Assembly (NCBI GenBank): GCA_021839785.1
Contig: JAKCAB010000644.1
Location: 1-11,265, forward strand
Source of the DNA: a bacterium
GTDB taxonomy: Bacteria; Verrucomicrobiota; Verrucomicrobiae; Limisphaerales; J093
Direction of reading: 5' to 3'
Length of the DNA stretch: 11,265 bases
Part shown: positions 6,326-11,265 of the stretch, in pieces
How positions within the stretch are numbered: the first letter of the stretch is position 1
How the letters are laid out: the number at the start of each line of letters is the position of its first letter
Translations under genes and position numbers: made by a program
The notes under the pieces: generated by a model
The model's database searches: none
What the model was told of the DNA's origin: nothing
Seen by the model: the letters and a program-made list of their open reading frames with translations, nothing else

Positions 6326-7057
6326 TTAAGCTGCGCTGGGTGCCGCGGCCGTCACGACCGGCGTTACCGGCGGGGGTGTCACCGTCGGCACCGCCGGCGC
6401 CGGGGCCACCGGCTTTACCGCCGTCTTCTCCGGTTTGCCTTCGCCCTTACAAATCCAGCACTTGATGCCCAGCTTGCCGTAAAGCGTGTTGGCTTCCGCG
6501 AAGCCGTATTCGATGTTGGCGCGCAGGGTGTGCAGCGGCACGCGGCCTTCGTGGTACGATTCCACGCGCGACAATTCCGCGCCGCCCAGGCGTCCGCTGC
6601 AACGGATCTTGATGCCGTCGGCCCCGAAATCCATCGCGGTCTGCACCGCCTTCTTCATCGCGCGGCGAAACGAGATGCGGCGCTCCAGTTGCAGGGCCAC
6701 GTTCTCGGCGACCAGTTGGGCATCCAGTTCGGGGGTCTTCACCTCCTGGATGTCCACATAGACTTCCTTGCCGGTGAGCTTGCTCAAGTCCTCCTTGAGC
6801 TTGTCGATCTCGGCGCCCTTGCGGCCGATCACCACGCCCGGACGGGCCGTGTAGATGGTGATGCGGCAGCGGTTGGCCGCGCGCTCGATTTGGATGCGCG
6901 GCACCGCGGCGGACTCGAGCTTCTTCTTGAGTGTCCGCCGAATCTGTTCGTCCTCGGCCAGGAGTTTGCCGAACTCCTTTTTCGGGGAGTACCACTTGGA
7001 CCGCCAGTCCCGGTTGACGGCGGTGCGCAGGCCGACTGGATTCGTCTTTTGACCCAT
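6326..7057 (-). CDS. rpsC: 30S ribosomal protein S3 with Pro/Ala-rich C-terminal tail
   Basis: S3 forms part of the mRNA entry site in the 30S head, with S4 and S5. The product has 243 residues (E. coli 233). The N-terminus is canonical ([20 protein letters not shown]). The KH domain carries the GxxG loop as [10 protein letters not shown] (75-84), followed by [18 protein letters not shown]. The C-terminal S3 domain shows [20 protein letters not shown] (131-150), [12 protein letters not shown] and [20 protein letters not shown] (184-203). Where E. coli reads KVWIFKGE, this protein reads KCWICKGE, creating a CxxC. From about residue 205 a Pro/Ala/Val/Thr tail follows. The start ATG lies 4 nt after rplV with only a weak GAG upstream. 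Confidence 0.98.
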   Translation of the reverse strand: MGQKTNPVGLRTAVNRDWRSKWYSPKKEFGKLLAEDEQIRRTLKKKLESAAVPRIQIERAANRCRITIYTARPGVVIGRKGAEIDKLKEDLSKLTGKEVYVDIQEVKTPELDAQLVAENVALQLERRISFRRAMKKAVQTAMDFGADGIKIRCSGRLGGAELSRVESYHEGRVPLHTLRANIEYGFAEANTLYGKLGIKCWICKGEGKPEKTAVKPVAPAPAVPTVTPPPVTPVVTAAAPSAA

Positions 7058-7061
7058 AGGC

Positions 7062-7394
7062 TTACTCGTCGGAAAGCACGATGCGGATGTGCGAGCGGCG
7101 CTTGAGGATTGGTCCCGCAGAACCGCGGGCCTTCGGCGTGAAGCGCTTCAGCGTGGTGGCCGCGCCCGCGACCGCTTCCTTCACGCGCAGGTTTTCCACT
7201 TTGAGATTGTTGTTGTTCTCGGCATTGGCGATCGCGGACCGCAGCGTCTTGACCACCAGCCGGGCGGACTTGCGGGGCACCATCGTCAGCACCGCCACCG
7301 CCTGTTCCGCGGGCAAACCCTGGATTTGTCGGACGACCTCCCGCATTTTCTGCGGCGAAACCGTCACGTTCTTGGTGATGGATCTGACTTCCAT
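7062..7394 (-). CDS. rplV: 50S ribosomal protein L22
   Basis: L22 contacts all domains of 23S rRNA, and its long beta-hairpin lines the narrow part of the peptide exit tunnel. The 110-residue ORF matches the E. coli length exactly. It reads [20 protein letters not shown], then [31 protein letters not shown], and the hairpin tip and strands [20 protein letters not shown] near residues 83-102. The PKARG..GPI...RSH pattern is the diagnostic one. It begins 4 nt after rpsS. An AGGA lies only 2 nt from the ATG, too close to be a good ribosome binding site. Confidence 0.99.
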   Translation of the reverse strand: MEVRSITKNVTVSPQKMREVVRQIQGLPAEQAVAVLTMVPRKSARLVVKTLRSAIANAENNNNLKVENLRVKEAVAGAATTLKRFTPKARGSAGPILKRRSHIRIVLSDE

Positions 7395-7398
7395 AGTC

Positions 7399-7680
7399 CT
7401 ACTTGGCTTCGGCCTTCGCCGTGTGCGCGCCGTGCTTCTTGAAGGTCCGGGTCAGCGAAAACTCGCCCAACCGGTGGCCCACCATGTTCTCGGTGACGAA
7501 CACCGGCAGGAAGACCTTGCCATTGTGGACATTCAGCGTGAGGCCCACGAAGTCCGGCGTGATCACCGAGCGGCGCGACCAAGTCTTGATCGGCGCCTTG
7601 GACTTGGCGTCTTTGGCCTTCAAAACTTTTTCCAGCAGGTGATGGTCCACGAAGGGACCTTTCTTGACTGAACGTCCCAT
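7399..7680 (-). CDS. rpsS: 30S ribosomal protein S19
   Basis: S19 forms a complex with S13 in the 30S head, near the A-site tRNA and the central protuberance bridge. The product has 93 residues (E. coli 92). It starts [20 protein letters not shown], then [40 protein letters not shown], and [13 protein letters not shown], all strongly conserved family segments. The C-terminus is a short basic HTAKAEAK. It begins 3 nt after the rplB stop (TAA GTT ATG) with no Shine-Dalgarno core in the upstream sequence. Confidence 0.99.
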   Translation of the reverse strand: MGRSVKKGPFVDHHLLEKVLKAKDAKSKAPIKTWSRRSVITPDFVGLTLNVHNGKVFLPVFVTENMVGHRLGEFSLTRTFKKHGAHTAKAEAK

Positions 7681-7683
7681 AAC

Positions 7684-8538
7684 TTATTTGAGCTTCATCG
7701 GCCGCCCGTCGCGCCGCACGACAATGAACCGGTTCGATTGCTTCTTCTTGTTCCGGGTGCGGTAGCCCTTGGCCAGCAAACCCCACGGCGAGGTCGGTTG
7801 CTGCCAGCCACCACCGGACTTGGACTTGCCGGCGCCGCCGCCGTTCGGGTGATCGACCGGGTTGCGCGTGACGCCGCGGTTGATCGGGCGAATGCCGCGA
7901 TGCCGCGAGCGGCCGGCCTTGCCGAGCACGATGTTCTCCCACTCGAGGTTGCCCACCTGACCGATCGTCGCGTAGCAGGCCTCGTTGATCTTCCGGATTT
8001 CGCCGGAAGGCAGGCGGACGAGCGCATAGCCCTCGTCGCGCGACATCAACGTCGCCGCGCCGCCGGCCGTGCGCACCATCTGGGCGCCCTTGCCGGGAAC
8101 CATTTCAAGGTTGTGAATCTGCAGTCCGACCGGAATGGACTTGAGCGGAAGCGAGTTGCCCAATTCGGCCGGCGCCGTGGGCCCGCTCAGAATCTTCGCG
8201 CCCACCTGCAGGCCGTTCGGCGCCACGATGTAGCGCTTCTCGCCATCGGCATACTCGACCAACGCCAACCGCGCGCTGCGGCACGGATCGTATTCGATGG
8301 CGGCCACGGTGGCCGCCACGCCGTGCTTGTTGCGCTTGAAGTCCACCAACCGGATCTTCTGCTTGTGCCCGCCGCCGATGCCGCGCGCGGTGACCCGCCC
8401 GTAGCTGTTCCGGCCCCCGGTCTTTTTGCGGATGACGACGAGTTTCCGCTCGGGCCGTTTTTTGGTGATGTCGCTGTAGTCCGACACGGTGATGTACCGT
8501 GTCGAGGGGGTCAGCGGTCTGAAAGTTTTGACTGGCAT
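7684..8538 (-). CDS. rplB: 50S ribosomal protein L2 with an altered C-terminal loop
   Basis: L2 is a large, highly conserved 23S rRNA binder needed for subunit association and for an active peptidyl transferase centre. The product has 284 residues (E. coli 273). Landmarks are RKKTGGRNSYGRVTARGIGG (37-56), GHKQKIRLVDFKRNKHGV, EYDPCRSARLALVEYADGEK, the C-terminal SH3-like domain with IPVGLQIHNLEMVPGKGAQM, LPSGEIRKI, and NPVDHPNGGGAGKSKSGGGW (226-245) leading into TSPWG. The His of DHP (residue 230, equivalent to E. coli H229 in mature numbering) is kept. The second His of the usual DHPHGGGEG is Asn, and Glu is Ala. The start follows rplW by 14 nt with a weak GAGA upstream. Confidence 0.99.
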   Translation of the reverse strand: MPVKTFRPLTPSTRYITVSDYSDITKKRPERKLVVIRKKTGGRNSYGRVTARGIGGGHKQKIRLVDFKRNKHGVAATVAAIEYDPCRSARLALVEYADGEKRYIVAPNGLQVGAKILSGPTAPAELGNSLPLKSIPVGLQIHNLEMVPGKGAQMVRTAGGAATLMSRDEGYALVRLPSGEIRKINEACYATIGQVGNLEWENIVLGKAGRSRHRGIRPINRGVTRNPVDHPNGGGAGKSKSGGGWQQPTSPWGLLAKGYRTRNKKKQSNRFIVVRRDGRPMKLK

Positions 8539-8552
8539 AAGCGCGGTTCTCG

Positions 8553-8834
8553 TTAGGTCAACACGATCTTGTCGCCGGCCTTCAAGGTCACGATGGCCTT
8601 CTTCCAGTCGGGCGCCTGGCCGGCCTGGTGGGTGCGCTGGCGGCGGAGCTTGCCCCGCACGTGCATGGTGCTCAGGCCGACGACCTTCACCTTGAACAGC
8701 TCCTCCACCGCCCGCTTGATCTGCGGCTTGGACGCCCGCCGGTCGGCCACCACGGTGTACTGATTGTGCTTGTCCGACTGAATGCTGCCCTTCTCGGTCA
8801 GCCGCGCGGACTTGATGATGTCAAAAGGACTCAT
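8553..8834 (-). CDS. rplW: 50S ribosomal protein L23
   Basis: L23 sits at the peptide tunnel exit and is the main docking site for trigger factor and SRP. The 93-residue product starts at ATG 8834-8832 with MSPFDIIKSARLTEKGSIQS, followed by DKHNQYTVVADRRASKPQIK and RAVEELFKVKVVGLSTMHVR (the most diagnostic part), then the internal loop GKLRRQRTHQAGQAPDWKKA and the terminal strand IVTLKAGDKIVLT. The frame stays open far upstream through rplD, but the homologous region begins only at this ATG, 1 nt after the rplD stop (TAA C ATG). There is no Shine-Dalgarno core, so re-initiation after rplD is likely. Confidence 0.97.
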   Translation of the reverse strand: MSPFDIIKSARLTEKGSIQSDKHNQYTVVADRRASKPQIKRAVEELFKVKVVGLSTMHVRGKLRRQRTHQAGQAPDWKKAIVTLKAGDKIVLT

Positions 8835-8835
8835 G

Positions 8836-9456
8836 TTACTTGAGGCGCTGCTCGACCTTCTCGAAGGCCGGCTTGGTGAAAAGCAGCTTGTCTGAGCGCA
8901 GCACCTGGTAGGTGTTAAGCGTCTCGCCGGTCGCGAAATCAACCCCCGGCACGTTGCGCGAGGCCAGGCGCAGGTTGGTGTCGTCGCCCGAGCAAACCAG
9001 CACCGTGTGGCCGGCAAGCTCCAGGCTATCGAGCACCCGCACGAATTCCTTGGTCTTGGGCGCGGAGAGCTTCAAATCGTCCACCAGCACCACGTCACCA
9101 GCCGTCAAGCGATCAGTCAGTGCGCGCCGCAGCGCGAGCAGCCGCGTCTTGGCGTTCACCTTTTTGCCGAAGTCCCGCGGCTTGGGACCGAACACCACGC
9201 CACCACCCCGCCAGAGCGGCGACTGGAAAGAGCCAGCGCGGGCGCGGCCGGTGCCCTTCTGGCGCCACGGCTTCTTGTTAGAGCCGGCAACCTCGCCCGC
9301 CGTTTTGGTGCAGGCAGTGCCTAGCCGCTGATTGGCCAGGTAAGCCACCACCGTGTCGTGCACGGCCTGGGTGCCCTTGCCGTTTTCGATCACCGAAAAG
9401 CCGACCTCGTGCTCGCCCGCGGCAGTGCCTTTAATATCCTTGACGATGAGTTTCAT
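8836..9456 (-). CDS. rplD: 50S ribosomal protein L4
   Basis: L4 has a globular surface domain and a long loop that lines the exit tunnel opposite L22. In E. coli it also represses the S10 operon through the mRNA leader. The product has 206 residues (E. coli 201). The tunnel loop is clear: [20 protein letters not shown] (58-77) followed by [19 protein letters not shown]. The C-terminal part includes [11 protein letters not shown] and VLVDDLKL. The start is among the best supported in the window: AGGAG with a 7-nt spacer in the 15-nt gap after rplC. No leader able to serve as an L4 target is present upstream of rpsJ here (gap only 22 nt). Confidence 0.98.
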   Translation of the reverse strand: MKLIVKDIKGTAAGEHEVGFSVIENGKGTQAVHDTVVAYLANQRLGTACTKTAGEVAGSNKKPWRQKGTGRARAGSFQSPLWRGGGVVFGPKPRDFGKKVNAKTRLLALRRALTDRLTAGDVVLVDDLKLSAPKTKEFVRVLDSLELAGHTVLVCSGDDTNLRLASRNVPGVDFATGETLNTYQVLRSDKLLFTKPAFEKVEQRLK

Positions 9457-9463
9457 GCGGGTG

Positions 9464-9468
9464 CTCCT
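9464..9468 (-). promoter_or_regulatory. Shine-Dalgarno site of rplD
   Basis: AGGAG with a 7-nt spacer before the rplD ATG, wholly within the 15-nt rplC-rplD gap. It is the strongest ribosome binding site in the window by sequence and spacing. Confidence 0.8.
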
Positions 9469-9471
9469 GGG

Positions 9472-10254
9472 TTACTTCTTGGCGCCGGCGGCCTTGGCCG
9501 CTTTGGCTTCCGCCGCCTTGCGATCGGCCTCGCGCTTCGCCTTCTCGGCGGCCTTCCGCTGGCGGATGGCTTCGGCCTTGGCCTTGGGAATCTTCTTCGA
9601 CTCCCGAATGATCACGTAGTCGCCTTCCGAGCCGGGAATCGCTCCTTTGATGAGGATCAGGTTGTCCTCCGGCAACACCTGCACCACTTCGAGATTCTGG
9701 GTGGTCCGGCGGACCTGGCCCAAGTGCCCCGGCATCTTCATCCCACGCATGACGGTGCCGGGAAAGAGACGCTGGCCAATCGCGCCCGAACGCCGATGCC
9801 AGCCCTTCGCGCCGTGCGTGCTGTCGCCACCAGCGAAAGCGTGCCGCCCGACAACGCCTTCAAAGCCCCGTCCCTTAGTGACGCCGATGGCGTCCACAAA
9901 ATCGCCCGGCACGAACACGTCCGGCCCAAGCAGATCGCCCGGCTTGACGCTCAAGGAGAAGTCTCGGAACTCCCGCACGCGCTGCACGCCTTTGAGGACA
10001 ATGGGCGTGTTGGCTTCGGCCCGCTTGAGCTCGACCCCGAACTTGACCAGATGCCCGAGCTTGGGCTTGGTGAGCCGGGAATCCTTCTGGTCGCCAAAGC
10101 CGAGCTGGACGGCGTTGTAGCCGTCCTTGCCGTCCTTGGTCTTGACCTGCAGCACGCGGTTGGGACCGGCCAGCACGACCGTCACGGGCACCATGTCCCC
10201 CTCCGCGTTATAGACGCGGGTGTGTCCCAATTTCTTTCCGAGCAAGCCAATCAT
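9472..10254 (-). CDS. rplC: 50S ribosomal protein L3 with Ala/Lys-rich C-terminal tail
   Basis: L3 is an early assembly protein whose central extension approaches the peptidyl transferase centre. The product has 260 residues against 209 in E. coli. It begins MIGLLGKKLGHTRVYNAEGD (most homologues have GMT where this has GHT), continues with VPVTVVLAGPNRVLQ, DAIGVTKGRGFEGVVGRH (121-138), HGAKGWHRRSGAIGQRLFPG (147-166) and MKMPGHLGQ. Q161 corresponds to the glutamine methylated by PrmB in E. coli. The core ends near residue 221, and about 39 residues rich in Ala, Lys, Arg and Glu follow, probably a charged helix. The frame is open upstream through rpsJ, but the conserved N-terminus fixes the ATG 2 nt after rpsJ. 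Confidence 0.98.
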   Translation of the reverse strand: MIGLLGKKLGHTRVYNAEGDMVPVTVVLAGPNRVLQVKTKDGKDGYNAVQLGFGDQKDSRLTKPKLGHLVKFGVELKRAEANTPIVLKGVQRVREFRDFSLSVKPGDLLGPDVFVPGDFVDAIGVTKGRGFEGVVGRHAFAGGDSTHGAKGWHRRSGAIGQRLFPGTVMRGMKMPGHLGQVRRTTQNLEVVQVLPEDNLILIKGAIPGSEGDYVIIRESKKIPKAKAEAIRQRKAAEKAKREADRKAAEAKAAKAAGAKK

Positions 10255-10256
10255 AA

Positions 10257-10565
10257 CTAAATCTTGATAGTGATATCCACGCCCGCCGGCAGGTTGAGCT
10301 TCTTGAGCTCGTCCACCGTTTTTGCCGTCGGTTCCAGGATGTCGAGCAACCGCTTGTGCGTGCGCTGCTCGAAGGTTTCCATGGACTTCTTGTCCGCGTG
10401 CGGCGAGCGATGCACGGTGTAACGCTCGACGCGGGTCGGCAGCGGGATCGGCCCGGCGACCATCGCCCCCGTCCGCTTGACGGTTTCCACGATTTCCCGG
10501 ACCGACTGGTCGATCACCCGGTGGTCGTACGCCTTGAGGCGAATGCGAATGCGTTGTCCTGCCAT
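10257..10565 (-). CDS. rpsJ: 30S ribosomal protein S10
   Basis: S10 is a 30S head protein, and in E. coli as NusE it also partners NusB and NusG in transcription. The 102-residue product is a full-length match (E. coli 103): [20 protein letters not shown], then [40 protein letters not shown] and [15 protein letters not shown], ending with [11 protein letters not shown]. It opens the S10 cluster and lies 22 nt after fusA, with no tuf gene, leader or visible promoter between them. The upstream sequence (AACTCGCTCTTTGT before ATG) is pyrimidine-rich and has no Shine-Dalgarno core. Confidence 0.99.
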   Translation of the reverse strand: MAGQRIRIRLKAYDHRVIDQSVREIVETVKRTGAMVAGPIPLPTRVERYTVHRSPHADKKSMETFEQRTHKRLLDILEPTAKTVDELKKLNLPAGVDITIKI

Positions 10566-10587
10566 ACAAAGAGCGAGTTGTCTATGT

Positions 10588-11265
10588 TTAACTGCGTGCC
10601 GGCTTCGGTTTGGCCGAGTCCAAAATGGTTGCCACGATGTTCGCGGGCACCGGTTCGAAGGAGTACGGCTCCATCGAGTAGGCGGCGCGGCCCTTGGAAA
10701 GGGAGCGAATCGCGGTGGCGTAGCCGAACATTTCCGCCAGCGGCACGTGGGCGTTCAGGCTGGTGGCGTTGTTCTTCGCCTCGATGCTAACGATCTTGCC
10801 GCGCCGCCGGTTCAGGTCGCCCAGCAAATCGCCCTGGTATTCCTCGGGGGTGGTGCACTCCACCTTCATCACCGGCTCGAGCAGGATGACGTTCGCCTTT
10901 TTGCACGCCTCCTTGAGCGCGAAGATGCCGGCCATTTTGAAGGCCAGTTCGCTGGAATCGACTTCGTGGTAGGTGCCGTCGATGATGGCGATCTTCATGT
11001 CCACCATCGGCGAGTTGGCCAGCACGCCACCGGCGATCGCCTCTTCGATCCCGTCGATGACCGCCGGGATGTATTCCTTCGGAATCACCCCCCCCACAAT
11101 TTTGTTCTCGATCTCGACGCCTTTGCCGCGCTCGTTCGGGGCAACGGTGATGACCGCGTGACCGTACTGACCGCGGCCGCCGCTTTGGCGCACGAACTTG
11201 CCCACGCCTTCCGCCGACTTGGTGATCGTTTCGCGGTACGCGATCTGCGGCGCGCCGGCCGAGCA
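10588..11265 (-). CDS. fusA: Elongation factor G, C-terminal third (5' end beyond window)
   Basis: EF-G is the GTPase that drives tRNA and mRNA translocation and, with RRF, ribosome recycling. Only the last 225 codons are in the window; the GTPase domain and domains II-III lie beyond the right edge. The visible part opens in domain IV with [11 protein letters not shown], then [19 protein letters not shown] and [18 protein letters not shown]. Domain V shows [51 protein letters not shown], and [20 protein letters not shown] with [15 protein letters not shown] near the end. The C-terminus is a short basic KPKPARS and the stop is TAA. The frame runs intact to base 11265. It directly precedes rpsJ. 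Confidence 0.97.
   Translation of the reverse strand, partial: CSAGAPQIAYRETITKSAEGVGKFVRQSGGRGQYGHAVITVAPNERGKGVEIENKIVGGVIPKEYIPAVIDGIEEAIAGGVLANSPMVDMKIAIIDGTYHEVDSSELAFKMAGIFALKEACKKANVILLEPVMKVECTTPEEYQGDLLGDLNRRRGKIVSIEAKNNATSLNAHVPLAEMFGYATAIRSLSKGRAAYSMEPYSFEPVPANIVATILDSAKPKPARS

Noticed and set aside
5891..7105. 404-codon ORF on the + strand
   Set aside because: It lies wholly antisense to rplP and rpsC and the end of rplV, which are unmistakable. Its Arg/His/Asp-rich translation is typical of the reverse complement of GC-rich coding DNA.
8553..9017. Longer L23 starting at 9017 inside rplD
   Set aside because: The extra residues are rplD read out of frame. The conserved L23 N-terminus begins at ATG 8834, 1 nt after the rplD stop.
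9358..10260. 300-codon + strand ORF opposite rplC
   Set aside because: Antisense to a clear L3 gene, with no recognisable family features.
9472..10569. L3 starting upstream at 10569, as a 365-residue fusion through rpsJ
   Set aside because: The frame is open only because the DNA is GC-rich. Conserved L3 sequence begins at ATG 10254, and the upstream part is rpsJ read out of frame.
1..11265. A novel system, mobile element, toxin-antitoxin or CRISPR hidden in the window
   Set aside because: Every base outside gaps of 60 nt or less belongs to a recognised translation or secretion gene on one strand. I saw no inverted repeats, transposase, phage or repeat array.

Overview
This window is a single dense block of core translation genes, all on the minus strand and read from right to left. 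It carries the 3' end of fusA (EF-G), then the complete S10 cluster (rpsJ, rplC, rplD, rplW, rplB, rpsS, rplV, rpsC, rplP, rpmC, rpsQ). The spc cluster follows (rplN, rplX, rplE, rpsN, rpsH, rplF, rplR, rpsE, rplO), and the block ends with secY, cut by the left edge. There are 22 protein genes, 20 of them complete. I see no RNA gene, mobile element, CRISPR array, terminator or convincing promoter, and no stretch over 60 bases without a gene.

The organism is a GC-rich bacterium. The proteins are clearly bacterial (L24 without zinc fingers, bacterial L14, L16 and S17, zinc-free S14). Three features fit the PVC group, most likely Verrucomicrobiota: no rpmD (L30) between rpsE and rplO, no tuf between fusA and rpsJ, and an L2 with a DHPN loop instead of DHPH. 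This placement is my inference from remembered gene orders and sequences, not a search result.

Layout, in transcription order: fusA 3' part (11265-10588); S10 cluster (10565-5346); spc cluster (5341-1325); secY (1304 to beyond base 1). Gaps are mostly 1-24 nt. The one exception is a 60-nt gap between rplF and rplR. With so little space between genes, the run is probably co-transcribed and translationally coupled. Only about four starts have a clear, well-placed Shine-Dalgarno core (rplD, rplF, rplX, rpsE).

The products work together. The L proteins build the 50S subunit: L2, L3, L4 and L22 lie near the peptidyl transferase centre and exit tunnel, and L23 and L29 form the tunnel-exit platform. 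The S proteins build the 30S subunit: S3 and S5 sit at the mRNA entry, and S10, S14 and S19 form the head. EF-G drives translocation, and SecY is the membrane channel that receives nascent secretory and membrane proteins.

I found no undescribed system here. The points worth a second look are protein-level and structural: Gly/Arg- and Pro-rich extensions on S5, Pro/Ala- or Ala/Lys-rich tails on S3, S17 and L3, a CxxC pair in S3, the altered L2 loop, the missing rpmD and tuf, and a GC hairpin in the one larger gap.
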